NCBI GenBank assembly: GCA_007679095.1
Contig: VEFU01000022.1
Coordinates: forward strand, 1-64,000
From: Paenibacillus bovis
GTDB lineage: Bacteria; Bacillota; Bacilli; Bacillales; Bacillaceae_C
Direction: 5' to 3'
DNA length: 64,000 nt
The position numbers and the translations under genes are program-made. This document shows positions 25,009-35,055 of this stretch, piece by piece. The notes below the pieces were generated by a model that searched no databases, had not been told where the DNA came from, and saw nothing but the letters and a program-made list of their open reading frames with translations. Each line of letters starts with the position of its first letter. The first letter of the stretch is position 1.

Positions 25009-25171
25009 ATTATCACCTCAGATTTTTTTCTACTATAATATATATTTTCGACAAAAAATGAATATCTCCTGCAATAATCTTTGAATAATCAAATCATGTA
25101 CATGAAAGTGCTCGCATATAATGATAGCAACTGCTAACCATGTACATCATAGAAATACTTGGGGTGAGGCA

Positions 25172-25366
25172 ATGGTAGGTGTCATAACTTTTTTTATTGT
25201 TGTTGGTATTTTATTGTTACTTGGAATGTTATTCTTTATTCTTGAGTTGCTAAGGCCAAGAGCGTATCCGCCTAAGAGAATTTTGCAAGCTCGAGCAAAA
25301 ACTTTAGGAGGAGCAGGGTTTTTGTTTTGTTTTTTCGGAATTATTTTAGCGATTTTAACGAAGTGA
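25172..25366 (+). CDS. Small two-helix membrane protein (64 aa)
   Basis: The start at ATG 25172 follows GGGGTGAGGC. The product begins MVGVITFFIVVGILLLLGML (first helix), continues with a basic loop RPRAYPPKRILQARAKT and ends with GGAGFLFCFFGIILAIL (second helix). I do not recognise the family. It is divergent from yhaH and convergent with hit, with a shared hairpin. The frame is open 17 codons further left without a ribosome site. Confidence 0.75.
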   Translation: MVGVITFFIVVGILLLLGMLFFILELLRPRAYPPKRILQARAKTLGGAGFLFCFFGIILAILTK

Positions 25367-25376
25367 TATGAAAAAG

Positions 25377-25415
25377 AGTCAGCCCCTAAATATATTATAT
25401 ATTGGGGCAGACCCT
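25377..25415. terminator. Bidirectional hairpin between the 64-aa gene and hit
   Basis: AGTCAGCCCC and GGGGCAGAC-type arms pair around an AT-rich palindromic centre (AAATATATTATATATT). It is located in the convergent gap. Confidence 0.65.
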
Positions 25416-25427
25416 TATTGGACAAGA

Positions 25428-25850
25428 TTAATTCAATTCATCTCTAATGGACTTAGCGATAGCCTGTAAGTCCTCACCGCTATATTCAGATTGATGGCTT
25501 ATATATTTTGCACCAAAACCATCATTTTCATCATAACGAGGAATAATATGCATATGATAATGGAAAACTTCTTGTCCAGCAAAGGATCCATTATTATTCA
25601 ATAAATTAATTCCTTTTGGATTGTAAGCTGCTTTTAATGCATTTGCGATAGTAGGAACAACTTCAAATAATTTAGCTGCAATATCGGGTTGTAGGTCAAA
25701 AATATTTTCATTATGTACTTTTGGAATAACAAGTGTGTGGCCTTTTGTAATTTGGCTGATGTCGAGAAATGCTACAACATCCTCGTTTTCAAAAACTTTT
25801 GCTGAGGGTAACTCACCATTAATGATCTTACAAAAAATGCAATTACTCAT
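25428..25850 (-). CDS. hit: HIT-family nucleotide-binding protein
   Basis: The 140-residue histidine-triad hydrolase has the N-terminal CIFCKIINGELPSAKV (zinc-type cysteines) and the catalytic HYHMHIIPRY. Family members hydrolyse AMP-linked nucleotides. The frame starts at a GTG at 25862, but the ATG at 25850 lies 8 bases after AAGGTGA and I prefer it. In B. subtilis hit is next to and divergent from ecsAB. Here the gap to ecsA is 821 bp and filled by repeats. Confidence 0.93.
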   Translation of the reverse strand: MSNCIFCKIINGELPSAKVFENEDVVAFLDISQITKGHTLVIPKVHNENIFDLQPDIAAKLFEVVPTIANALKAAYNPKGINLLNNNGSFAGQEVFHYHMHIIPRYDENDGFGAKYISHQSEYSGEDLQAIAKSIRDELN

Positions 25851-25907
25851 CCTAACATTCACCTTCCATTTTCCATGATAATTTTCATTTTATCATAAGG
25901 AAAAGAA

Positions 25908-25940
25908 AACGTGCAGGATTTAGTACAAACCCTGCACGTT
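25908..25940 (-). terminator. Strong leftward terminator upstream of hit, with no known gene before it
   Basis: On the minus strand AACGTGCAGG pairs perfectly with CCTGCACGTT over 10 bp and is followed by TTCTTTTCC. It lies upstream of the hit start, so it must end a leftward transcript coming from the repeat region at 26.0-26.6 kb. A second perfect stem, TCATTTCA/TGAAATGA, is at about 25979-25999. Confidence 0.7.
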
Positions 25941-26031
25941 GAAGGTAAGCGGGTGACTTGGAAAGGTTCTATACCATCATTTCAAATACTGAAATGACTT
26001 AGAGGTAAGAAAAATCCGATTCATCATTTAA

Positions 26032-26541
26032 CATGCCCAACGCTATCATCCCCTTGGTAAATGTCAAGTTGGATTACGAGGTACAATGTTACATGTTCAT
26101 CGTGGCTCTCCGCTTCACTGTAGATATGTGTCTTTGACAACCACCCCAGCTTCGCTTAGTTCCAAAGGATACTTGGAAAGTTTTTTTCAATCATTTTATT
26201 GATTGATTATGCGAATTCCTCTATCATGCCCAACGCAATCATCCCCTTGTTAATATCAAGATTGATAATTGATTGTCATGTTTCGTTTTCGCAACCTTCC
26301 GCTTCTACTGCAGATTATTGTCTTTAACAACCACCCCAGCTTCGCTTAGTTCCAAAGGATACTTGGAAAGTTTTTTTCAATCATTTTATTGATTGATTAT
26401 GCGAATTCCTCTATCATGCCCAACGCAATCATCCCCTTGTTAATATCAAGATTGATAATTGATCGTCATGTTTCGTTTTTCGCTACTTTCCGCTTCTACT
26501 GCAGATTATTGTCTTTAACAACCACCCCAGCTTCGCTTAGT
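26032..26541 (-). repeat. Three-unit tandem repeat (190 bp) between hit and ecsA; possible RNA locus
   Basis: Units are 26032-26224 (diverged), 26225-26414 and 26415-26541 (partial). Bases 26137-26273 recur at 26327-26463 with only the 190-base shift, so one duplication is recent. Every unit has catgcccaacgc, atccccttg, ctgcagatt or ctgtagat, and aaccaccccagcttcgcttag. Units 1 and 2 end in tccaaaggatacttggaaagttttttt. No ORF is conserved across all units on either strand beyond about 30 codons. The leftward terminator at 25908-25940 suggests minus-strand transcription. The 130 bases up to ecsA hold its promoter region only. Confidence 0.7.
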
Positions 26542-26671
26542 CCCGCGCCTTCGATATTATGTTATCCAGGAGGGCCGAAAAAATAAGAGGAAAAAATAGC
26601 CAAGAATGGATGTGCCTATCGAACAAAATTTTGGTACAATAACAGTTACATAAAGAAAGGGGGCATGGAGG

Positions 26672-27427
26672 ATGTCTTTATTACAATTAGAAAATTTGAC
26701 TGGTGGTTACACGAAGAAACCAGTATTAAAAGATGTGTCTTTTTCTGTTAATAAAGGAGAGATTATCGGCTTAATTGGCTTAAACGGAGCAGGGAAGAGT
26801 ACAGCCATTAAGCATATTATTGGGCTGATGGAAGCTAGGAAAGGCAGCATTACAATAAATAATCTTGCGTTGAAAGATGCACCTGATGAGTATCGAAAAC
26901 AATTTTCATTCGTACCAGAAACACCAATTCTTTATGATGAATTAACATTAGAAGAGCATTTAAAACTTTCTGCTATGGCGTATGGTATATCAGAAAGTGA
27001 ATATAACAAGAGAATCACACCGTTATTGAAAGAATTTAGACTGGATAAAAAGATGAAATGGTTTCCAGCTCATTTTTCAAAAGGGATGAAGCAAAAAGTA
27101 ATGATCATGTGCGCATTCCTTATTGAGCCACCTTTATATATTATTGACGAGCCCTTTATTGGTCTAGATCCACTAGCGATCCAATCATTATTGGAGTTAA
27201 TGAATCGAATGAAGCAAAATGGAGCAGGGATACTAATGTCTACACATATTTTAGCTACTGCTGAAAGATACTGTGATGGCTTTATCATTTTACATAATGG
27301 AAAAGTACGGGCAAAAGGGACACTTCAAAAATTACAGGACGAATTTGCAATGCCTGGTGCTACTTTAGATGATATTTATGTACGATTGACGAAAGAAGAG
27401 GAAGATAACGATGAAACAAATGGATGA
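26672..27427 (+). CDS. ecsA: ABC transporter ATP-binding protein EcsA
   Basis: The 251-residue ATPase has Walker A GLNGAGKST (36-44), signature FSKGMKQKVMIM and Walker B LYIIDEPFIGLDPLA, with the switch histidine in STHILATAE. In B. subtilis EcsAB affects secretion, competence, sporulation and intramembrane proteolysis by RasP. GAAAGGGGGCATGGAGG precedes the ATG. The stop overlaps the start of ecsB by 17 bases. No ecsC follows. Confidence 0.95.
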   Translation: MSLLQLENLTGGYTKKPVLKDVSFSVNKGEIIGLIGLNGAGKSTAIKHIIGLMEARKGSITINNLALKDAPDEYRKQFSFVPETPILYDELTLEEHLKLSAMAYGISESEYNKRITPLLKEFRLDKKMKWFPAHFSKGMKQKVMIMCAFLIEPPLYIIDEPFIGLDPLAIQSLLELMNRMKQNGAGILMSTHILATAERYCDGFIILHNGKVRAKGTLQKLQDEFAMPGATLDDIYVRLTKEEEDNDETNG

Positions 27428-28634
27428 TTTATGGCGTGAAAGAATCCAGTCGTATCTTCAAGAACTAAGACGATATTTAAAGTACATGTTTAATGATCAT
27501 TTGCTCTTCGTATTCATATTTGGTGGAGGCGCAGCAATTTATTATTATTCCGAATGGGTAAAAACGCTGGACTCCAGTTTTCCAGTTGGATATGTAGCTG
27601 CAATCATATTAGGGATAGTGATCACGGTCAGTCCGATTACAACACTATTAAAAGAACCTGATATTGTTTTTTTATTACCATTAGAAACAAAATTAGGGAA
27701 TTATTTTCGGAAAGGGATTGTGCTTAGCTTTTTTGGCCAGTCCTATATACTTTTAATAGTTCTAGCAGCATTAATGCCTTTATATGTTCGAGTAACAGGA
27801 AATGGTTTTAGTACGTTCTTCGCATTGTTGATACTTATCTTAGCTATGAAAGTTTGGAATTTAATCATTCATTGGAAAATGATGAAAATCTCCGATAAGC
27901 AAACACAAACCTTTGATTGGTTAATACGCTTCATCTGTAATGTGCTATTATTATATTTTATTATAGAAGAAGCATCTTATTGGTTTACTGGGGTTGTCCT
28001 TCTAATCATGATTGCTTTTACGATTTATGTATTAGAAATTGTGAAAACAAAAAGTATTAATTGGCAACGATTAATTGAAAAAGAACGTGGTAGGATGCAA
28101 ATGTTTTATCATGCGGCAAACATGTTTACAGATGTTCCTCATTTAACAGGGAGAGTGAAGAGAAGAAAATGGTTAGATCCAATCTTTTCACGAATTCCAT
28201 TTGATAGCAAATTTACGTATCGGTTCCTTTTTTCGAGAACCTTAGTAAGAACGAGTGAATACTCAGGATTAGTTGTAAGATTATCCATTATTGCTGCGTT
28301 GATTTTACTCTATAGTAATAATCTATACTTTTCTCTGATTATTTCGTGCTTAATTATCTATTTAACAGGCTTTCAGTTAATCCCAATGATCAAAAGGCAT
28401 GATTTGAAAATTTGGCCAGATTTATATCCTGTTCCACCCCAACAAAAACGAACCGCGTTATTACAATTACTCATGAAAGTACTAGTTGTACAAGCAATTC
28501 TATTTAGTGTTAGTGCATGTATTGGATTGCCATTCATAGAGGGCATAATAGTCGCAATTGTCACCATCATCTTTGCACTAATTTTCTCAAACGTATATAC
28601 AAAAACAAGATTAAAGAAATTAGATGTACAATAA
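27411..28634 (+). CDS. ecsB: ABC transporter permease EcsB
   Basis: The 407-residue polytopic membrane protein begins MDDLWRERIQSYLQELRRYLKYMFNDH, the family's amphipathic start. About eight to ten hydrophobic helices follow, with a cytoplasmic loop in the middle (KRRKWLDPIFSRIPFDSKFTYRFLF). It overlaps ecsA by 17 bases, so the pair is translationally coupled. The ATG at 27411 is preceded by AGAGGAAGATAACG. It ends in a repeat remnant and a strong terminator. Confidence 0.93.
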   Translation: MKQMDDLWRERIQSYLQELRRYLKYMFNDHLLFVFIFGGGAAIYYYSEWVKTLDSSFPVGYVAAIILGIVITVSPITTLLKEPDIVFLLPLETKLGNYFRKGIVLSFFGQSYILLIVLAALMPLYVRVTGNGFSTFFALLILILAMKVWNLIIHWKMMKISDKQTQTFDWLIRFICNVLLLYFIIEEASYWFTGVVLLIMIAFTIYVLEIVKTKSINWQRLIEKERGRMQMFYHAANMFTDVPHLTGRVKRRKWLDPIFSRIPFDSKFTYRFLFSRTLVRTSEYSGLVVRLSIIAALILLYSNNLYFSLIISCLIIYLTGFQLIPMIKRHDLKIWPDLYPVPPQQKRTALLQLLMKVLVVQAILFSVSACIGLPFIEGIIVAIVTIIFALIFSNVYTKTRLKKLDVQ

Positions 28635-28678
28635 ACATCAGTCTGAGAAAAAAGAATCTTAATTAAATCACAATAAAG

Positions 28679-28748
28679 TAAGTGCAACTATACCGCTACG
28701 GAAATACACTAGAAAAAACCGAGCTATCAAATGATAGTTCGGTTTTTA
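28679..28748 (+). terminator. Terminator of ecsB/hmoB with a short repeat remnant
   Basis: AAAAACCGAGCTATCA and TGATAGTTCGGTTTTT form a bidirectional terminator at 28713-28748. The preceding bases (agtgcaactataccgctacggaaatacact) match the left edge of the family A copy near 45.02 kb, whose downstream hairpin carries the same CCGAACTAT motif. This looks like a deletion remnant of that element. Confidence 0.8.
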
Positions 28749-28782
28749 AGTTCAACCATAATCTTTTTGTTCTAGTCTTTTT

Positions 28783-29283
28783 TTAATTTTCTTCGTCTTC
28801 CTCTTTTCCAACTTGATAAGTAGTGGTGTAGGAGGGACCAGAAAATACATTTGTAGCGTTTGATTTATATTGGGATTGTTTAAATGATGGTGATTCTATC
28901 CATTTTTCATATGCTTCCTTATTAGACCACATGGACATCACAATATACGTATCTTGTTTTAGAGGTCGAAGTACTCGTAGTGCTAAAAACCCATCCTCTC
29001 GAGAGATAATCTGAGCCCTGTTTTCAATACGATATTCAAATACAGGACGATCTTCATCACGAACAGGAATATAAATACAACTGATAAAACCCTTATTTGT
29101 AAATTCTCCGGCTGAATCAATCACAGTATATTTTCGAGGTGATTGGAATAGTGATTTTTTTGGTGTTTCATGTATCAATTGAGCATTGTTAAGATTGTGC
29201 ATTAAAACCATATTTTCCTTGGAGTACTTTTCTTTGATTTTTTCTAAAAATGAGTAGGTTCCTGAAGTTATGTAAAAGAACAT
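28783..29283 (-). CDS. hmoB: Heme-degrading monooxygenase HmoB
   Basis: The 166-residue protein aligns with B. subtilis HmoB (YhgC) in length and blocks: ITSGTYSFLEKI, NNAQLIHET, GFLALRVLRPLKQDTYIVMSMW and the end FSGPSYTTTYQVG. It has the antibiotic-biosynthesis-monooxygenase fold, which opens the heme ring to release iron. The frame opens with a GTG at 29292, but the ATG at 29283 lies 5 bases after GGAGTGA. It is divergent from hemE, linking heme breakdown and heme synthesis. Confidence 0.9.
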   Translation of the reverse strand: MFFYITSGTYSFLEKIKEKYSKENMVLMHNLNNAQLIHETPKKSLFQSPRKYTVIDSAGEFTNKGFISCIYIPVRDEDRPVFEYRIENRAQIISREDGFLALRVLRPLKQDTYIVMSMWSNKEAYEKWIESPSFKQSQYKSNATNVFSGPSYTTTYQVGKEEDEEN

Positions 29284-29563
29284 TTTTATCACTCCACTCT
29301 TTCATCATCTTTTCCTCTATATATGTTCATAATACCTTTTAAACTTAACTTATAAAACCATATATATGGACCTATTACAAAATGTGAATAAAGTATGGAT
29401 GGGGAAAAAGGACAAATTTATGACATCATCTGAACTTGTCTATACTTTAAGGTGAAACAATATTATAGTAGTAACGAATTCGAAATGAGCAAAATTCGTT
29501 AGGAGAATTTAATCATACATTATAATTATTTCATTATGTGCGAAAGGTGGAACCCGTAAAAGC

Positions 29564-30616
29564 ATGGCTAACATTAAAAATGATACTTATTTACGAGCTG
29601 CTAGAGGTGAGCAGACTGAACATACACCTGTATGGTATATGCGACAAGCTGGGAGATCACAAGCAGAATACCGTAAACTAAAAGAAAAATACTCCCTTTT
29701 TGAAATTACTCATCAACCGGAATTGTGTGCATACGTTACTAGACTTCCTGTAGAAATGTATAATGTAGACGCGGCAATCCTCTATAAAGATATTATGACG
29801 CCTCTTCCTGCATTAGGTGTAGATGTTGAAATAAAAAGTGGTATTGGTCCAGTAATTGATAATCCGATTCGTACTGTAACAGATGTTGAGAAACTTGGTG
29901 AACTTCATCCTGAGCAAGATATCCCGTATGTACTTGATACGATTAAATTGTTAACAGAAGAACAATTAACAGTACCATTAATTGGTTTTGCAGGGGCGCC
30001 ATTTACTTTAGCTAGTTATATGATTGAAGGCGGTCCTTCTAAAAACTATCATAAGACAAAAGCATTTATGTTCTCTGAACCAAAAGCATGGTTCACGTTA
30101 ATGGATAAATTAGCTGATATGACAATCATTTACTTAAAAGCACAAATTAAGGCTGGAGTAAGTGCGATTCAAATATTTGATTCATGGGTAGGTGCTTTAA
30201 ATCGCGCTGATTATCAAACATATATCAAGCCAGTAATGACAAAAATCTTCTCATCATTACGAGAAGAGGGAGTTCCATTAACTATGTTCGGTGTTGGCGC
30301 TAGCCATTTAGCATTGGAATGGAATGACCTGCCATTAGACGTTGTTGGTCTTGATTGGAGATTGCCAATTTCAGAAGCTAGAAATTTAGGTGTTACGAAA
30401 GCTGTTCAAGGGAATCTAGATCCATCCTTATTAATTTCTAATTGGGAAAATGTAGAGAAAAGTGCAAAGGAAATTATTGATCAAGGTATTCAAAAACCAG
30501 GCTTTATTTTTAACCTAGGTCATGGTGTATTCCCAGATGTAGATCCTGAAATGCTCAAGCGACTAACATCTTTTATTCATGAATATAGTGCAGAAAAAAT
30601 TAGTCAATCTAAGTAA
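29564..30616 (+). CDS. hemE: Uroporphyrinogen decarboxylase
   Basis: The 350-residue enzyme turns uroporphyrinogen III into coproporphyrinogen III in the cytosol. The N-terminal [16 protein letters not shown] and YKDIMTPL, the central [17 protein letters not shown] and the C-terminal GNLDPSLL and [11 protein letters not shown] are family signatures. It is the first gene of hemE-hemH-hemY, with a 22-bp gap to hemH. The AAAGGTGG site is rather far (13 bases) from the ATG. A possible -10, TATACT, lies around 29439-29444. Confidence 0.97.
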   Translation: MANIKNDTYLRAARGEQTEHTPVWYMRQAGRSQAEYRKLKEKYSLFEITHQPELCAYVTRLPVEMYNVDAAILYKDIMTPLPALGVDVEIKSGIGPVIDNPIRTVTDVEKLGELHPEQDIPYVLDTIKLLTEEQLTVPLIGFAGAPFTLASYMIEGGPSKNYHKTKAFMFSEPKAWFTLMDKLADMTIIYLKAQIKAGVSAIQIFDSWVGALNRADYQTYIKPVMTKIFSSLREEGVPLTMFGVGASHLALEWNDLPLDVVGLDWRLPISEARNLGVTKAVQGNLDPSLLISNWENVEKSAKEIIDQGIQKPGFIFNLGHGVFPDVDPEMLKRLTSFIHEYSAEKISQSK

Positions 30617-30638
30617 TTCATCAAACGAGGTGGAAAGC

Positions 30639-31577
30639 ATGGCAAAAAGGAAAATGGGGCTATTAGTTATGGCCTACGGTACTCCGTATAAAGAGGAAGA
30701 TATCGAACGTTATTATACACATATTAGACACGGTAGAAAGCCTTCAAAAGAGGCGTTAGAGGACTTAGAATATCGCTATAAGGCAATAGGAGGAATCTCG
30801 CCTTTAGCAAAAATCACGGAACAACAAGCTTATGGATTACAGAATCATCTAAATGAAATACAAGATGAAGTGGAATTTAACGCATATATTGGTTTGAAAC
30901 ATATTGAACCGTTTATCGAAGATGCTGTACAACAAATGCATGACGATGGTGTAGAAGAAGCGGTTTCTATTGTACTTGCACCACATTTTTCTACGTTCAG
31001 CGTGAAGTCTTATAATGGGCGCGCGAAAGAAACAGCTGAGAAGCTTGGTGGTCCCAATATTGTATCTGTTGAAAGTTGGTATGATGAACCGAAGTTTATT
31101 GATTACTGGGTGAATAAGGTGAAGGAAATATATGCAGGTATGTCTGCTGAAGAACGTGATGCAGCTTGTCTCATTGTTTCTGCCCATAGTCTACCAGAAA
31201 AAATTCTTCAACATGGTGACCCATATCCAAACCAACTTCAAGAAACCGCGGATTTAATTGCAAAAGGTGCTGGAATTACAGCGTATGAAGTAGGTTGGCA
31301 AAGTGAAGGAAATACTCCGGAACCTTGGCTTGGTCCAGACGTGCAAGATTTAACACGCTCTTTATTTAACGATAAAGGCTATAAAGCTTTTGTATATATT
31401 CCAGTTGGCTTTGTATCTACTCATCTGGAAGTACTATACGATAATGACGTGGAATGTAAAGTAGTGACAGATGAAGTCGGAGCATCTTATTACCGTCCTG
31501 CAATGCCAGATGCACAACCAGAATTTATTGATGCACTTGCAGATGTAGTGTTGAAAAAAATTGAGATGAAATCTTAA
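30639..31577 (+). CDS. hemH: Coproporphyrin III / protoporphyrin ferrochelatase
   Basis: The 312-residue chelatase inserts iron into coproporphyrin III in Firmicutes (also called CpfC). Visible elements are [21 protein letters not shown], the catalytic-region [12 protein letters not shown] with the conserved histidine, and [20 protein letters not shown] with the conserved glutamate. The frame opens upstream inside hemE, but the ATG at 30639 follows GAGGTGGAAAGC. It is co-transcribed with hemE and hemY (the hemY frame begins 1 base after the stop). Confidence 0.97.
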   Translation: MAKRKMGLLVMAYGTPYKEEDIERYYTHIRHGRKPSKEALEDLEYRYKAIGGISPLAKITEQQAYGLQNHLNEIQDEVEFNAYIGLKHIEPFIEDAVQQMHDDGVEEAVSIVLAPHFSTFSVKSYNGRAKETAEKLGGPNIVSVESWYDEPKFIDYWVNKVKEIYAGMSAEERDAACLIVSAHSLPEKILQHGDPYPNQLQETADLIAKGAGITAYEVGWQSEGNTPEPWLGPDVQDLTRSLFNDKGYKAFVYIPVGFVSTHLEVLYDNDVECKVVTDEVGASYYRPAMPDAQPEFIDALADVVLKKIEMKS

Positions 31578-31602
31578 CTTGTATAAAGAAGGCGATTCAA
31601 CA

Positions 31603-33024
31603 TTGAAAGAACAAATGAAAAAAGTTGTTGTGATTGGTGGTGGAATAACCGGATTAACAACAACTTATTATTTACAAAAAATAATTAGCAAACAAAAGCT
31701 TCCAATGGAGGTAACTTTATTGGAAGCTACTCATAAATTAGGTGGAAAAATACAAACCCATTATCAAGATGGCTTTGTAATAGAGAAAGGTCCTGACTCC
31801 TTCCTTGAGAGAAAAACAAGCGCAGCCGAATTAGCGACAGATGTGGGATTAGGAAATAAACTAGTTCATAATACTGCTGGAAAAGCATATGTGCTAGTAA
31901 AAGACCAATTACATCCAATGCCTACAGGTGCCGTAATGGGGATTCCAACAAAAATCGGACCATTCCTTTCAACAGGGCTTTTTTCTCTTCAAGGAAAGAT
32001 GAGAGCAATGAGTGATTTTGTGCTCCCGCGTTCACAGTCAGGTGGAGATCAGTCACTTGGACACTTTTTTAGAAGAAGACTCGGGGATGAAGTTGTTGAG
32101 AATTTGGTGGAACCATTACTTTCTGGTATATATGCAGGTGACATTGATCAACTAAGTCTCATGTCTACGTTTCCTCAATTCTATCGCGTTGAAAGAGAGC
32201 ATCGTAGTTTAATTTGGGGAATGAAGAAAACGACTCCTACACAAAATCGATTAAATAGTAAAACTCAAGGTAAGTTCCTAACATTAACTGGTGGATTACA
32301 AACATTAGTAGATGCAGTGGAAGAAAGAATCGCGCCTAGTTCTATTATTAAAGGAACAAAAGTAGAGGGAATTGATCACAAAGGAGATGGTAGCTACAAC
32401 CTTGTATTAAGCAATGGTGAGAACCTTCAAGCAGACAGCGTAGTTGTAGCTTTACCACATATTGCTCTTGCTGAACTATTTCCAAATACCCCTTATTTTC
32501 AAGATATTAAAGAGATGCAAGCAACTTCGGTTGCAACAGTAGCCATGGCATTTGATGCGAATGATGTAGAAGTGACACTAGATGGTACTGGCTTTGTTGT
32601 GTCGAGAAATAGTGATTACACCATTACTGCTTGTACATGGACACATAAAAAATGGCCACATACAACTCCAGATGGGAAAGTACTACTTCGTTGCTATGTT
32701 GGTCGTGCTAGTGACGAAGCAGTGGTAGATTTATCAGATGTGGAGATTGAAAAGATTGTTTTAGATGATTTAAAAGTAACGATGAATATAAAAGCAAAAC
32801 CATTATTTACTGTCGTTACTAGATGGAAAAATGCGATGCCGCAATATACAGTAGGACATAAACAACGAGTAGAAAAAATGCATCAAGATGTTCGAATGAA
32901 TCTACCTGGTGTCTTTGTAACAGGCAGTTCATTTGGTGGATTAGGACTTCCAGATTGTATTGATCAAGGGAAACAAGCGGTAAACGACGTACTGGAGTAT
33001 TTAAAAATAGATGTTTCAAGGTAA
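31603..33024 (+). CDS. hemY: Coproporphyrinogen III oxidase (HemY/CgoX)
   Basis: The 473-residue FAD enzyme oxidises coproporphyrinogen III. The dinucleotide motif is VVVIGGGITGLTTTYYL near the N terminus, with IEKGPDSFLERK and PLLSGIYAGDIDQLSLMSTFPQF as family blocks. The FAD-closing end is GVFVTGSSFGGLGLPDCIDQG. I chose the TTG at 31603, ten bases after AAGAAGG. An in-frame TTG at 31579 has no site and the ATG at 31615 is too far. The last heme enzyme, HemQ, is not in the window. Confidence 0.95.
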   Translation: MKEQMKKVVVIGGGITGLTTTYYLQKIISKQKLPMEVTLLEATHKLGGKIQTHYQDGFVIEKGPDSFLERKTSAAELATDVGLGNKLVHNTAGKAYVLVKDQLHPMPTGAVMGIPTKIGPFLSTGLFSLQGKMRAMSDFVLPRSQSGGDQSLGHFFRRRLGDEVVENLVEPLLSGIYAGDIDQLSLMSTFPQFYRVEREHRSLIWGMKKTTPTQNRLNSKTQGKFLTLTGGLQTLVDAVEERIAPSSIIKGTKVEGIDHKGDGSYNLVLSNGENLQADSVVVALPHIALAELFPNTPYFQDIKEMQATSVATVAMAFDANDVEVTLDGTGFVVSRNSDYTITACTWTHKKWPHTTPDGKVLLRCYVGRASDEAVVDLSDVEIEKIVLDDLKVTMNIKAKPLFTVVTRWKNAMPQYTVGHKQRVEKMHQDVRMNLPGVFVTGSSFGGLGLPDCIDQGKQAVNDVLEYLKIDVSR

Positions 33025-33026
33025 AT

Positions 33027-33066
33027 AAAAAAACAGGAGAGTGAAAAATTCACCTCCTGCTTTTTA
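33027..33066. terminator. Bidirectional terminator between hemY and the Sco1-like gene
   Basis: CAGGAG..TGAA and TTCA.CTCCTG pair at 33034-33059, with A-run to the left and T-run to the right, so it can serve both convergent genes. Confidence 0.9.
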
Positions 33067-33642
33067 TTATTTTTGTTTTAAAGCTGCCTTAATATCTTTA
33101 ACAATCTGGTCAAATGGCACATCTTCCATACCATTATAATTTTTTATGAGCTCGCCCTTTTTGTTGACTAGATAGAAATCAACCATATGAATTACTTGAT
33201 CACTATCTTCTGGTTTTTTAATAACTGTATTAAAATTTTTCGGTCCATAAGCTTCAATTTCTTCTTGTGTATAACCAGTTAAGAAATGCCATGTTGAAAA
33301 GTCTGCATTGAACTTTTGTCCGTATTCTTTTAGTATTTCTGGAGTATCAACTTCGGGGTCGATGCTAAAGGCAACAAAATGCACATCTTCTAAACCTTCA
33401 TCTGCAACATCTTGTTGTAATTCACTCATATTTAAAGCCATCATTGGGCATTCTGTTTCACAATGAGTGTAAATAAATGTTGCTACCCATACTTTACCTT
33501 TTAAATCTTCTAATCCAAATGCATTACCGTCTTGGTCTGTATAATTGAAGTCAGCGAGTGCTTTCCCACTTTTGGGGATAGAAGATGAACAGGCACTAAG
33601 CACAAGCGTACATAATATAAAGACAAATAAAAGCTTTCTCAA
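33067..33642 (-). CDS. Sco1/SenC-family copper-chaperone lipoprotein
   Basis: The 191-residue thioredoxin-fold protein is exported by a signal peptide with a lipobox ending at C18 (LVLSAC). The copper-binding set is complete: C61-x-x-x-C65 (THCETECPMM) and H152 (QVIHMVDFYLV). Such proteins deliver copper to the CuA site of cytochrome c oxidase on the outer membrane face. B. subtilis YpmQ is the likely relative. It is near heme synthesis genes, which fits respiratory-chain biogenesis. Confidence 0.92.
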   Translation of the reverse strand: MRKLLFVFILCTLVLSACSSSIPKSGKALADFNYTDQDGNAFGLEDLKGKVWVATFIYTHCETECPMMALNMSELQQDVADEGLEDVHFVAFSIDPEVDTPEILKEYGQKFNADFSTWHFLTGYTQEEIEAYGPKNFNTVIKKPEDSDQVIHMVDFYLVNKKGELIKNYNGMEDVPFDQIVKDIKAALKQK

Positions 33643-33745
33643 GAATATGAGCCCTCCTACTTAATTTAGATGTTGGCTTCATTATAGCCCATTTAAGTAG
33701 TAAAATGAGCGATTTTTAATATTGTTCGTTAAATATCCAAATGTT

Positions 33746-33871
33746 CTAGTTACCCGTATCATCGTTATCTTTTTGATTGAAAATAAAGCGATTCGTAAAA
33801 AAGTAAATCGCTTCTTCAAAAAATGCTAATATAATGATGAAGGAGATTATTGTAGTAATCCATACAAACAT
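33746..33871 (-). CDS. Small single-helix membrane protein (41 aa)
   Basis: The ATG at 33871 lies 7 bases after GGAGG. The product is one N-terminal membrane helix, MFVWITTIISFIIILAFF, then EEAIYFFTNRFIF and a polar, acidic tail (NQKDNDDTGN). The family is not known to me. The good ribosome site, single helix and clean stop in an otherwise empty 373-bp gap support a real gene. Confidence 0.6.
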   Translation of the reverse strand: MFVWITTIISFIIILAFFEEAIYFFTNRFIFNQKDNDDTGN

Positions 33872-33991
33872 AATATAGCCTCCAATTAATCATGTATTAC
33901 TATTCTATACCCATGAACACATATATTGAACCTAATCATAGTGTAGTATTTGAATATGCATATTATGTTATGATTAGTTAAGATTAATTAA

Positions 33992-34765
<774 letters not shown>

Positions 34766-34894
34766 TTGCCTCTAACTAGAATAATTATTGAGTTCTATTG
34801 AGGCAGGAAATTGGACAGAAACAATCCAGAAGATGAAGCTTAAATAAATATTTAAAGATATTGGCTGTAACAGTATAGAGTAATACGCAATCCA

Positions 34895-35033
34895 GTTGAT
34901 TGGAGTGGAAGATGCTTGACTCCTGGGGGATTAGCGTTACAGACGAGACCCCACAGGAGCGGTAGCGACGAGGAGGCTCGGCGAACGCCCCCCGGAAAGC
35001 AAGCATCTGAAACGGAAATCAACAGTATTTATT
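34895..35033 (+). repeat. Interspersed GC-rich repeat (family A), complete copy
   Basis: The copy runs from about agtggaagatgcttgactcctggggg through gacgagaccccacaggagcgg, gcgacgaggaggctcggcg and cgccccccggaaagcaagc to aacggaaatcaac. The start segment gaagatgcttg and the end segment caagcatc-like sequence form imperfect inverted ends. The copy at the left window edge and the reverse copies at 43.6 and 45.05 kb share its core. Confidence 0.8.
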
Positions 35034-35055
35034 ACTTTCCCCTAGAAAAATTATA

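Noticed and set aside
26389-26586. 65-codon rightward ORF in the tandem-repeat region
   Set aside because: No ribosome binding site, frame not kept in the other repeat units, and composition follows the repeat.
29540-29556. AGGTGGAACCC-like string before hemE resembling a T-box core
   Set aside because: No specifier stem, no antiterminator/terminator pair and no tRNA-related gene. It is the hemE ribosome site region.
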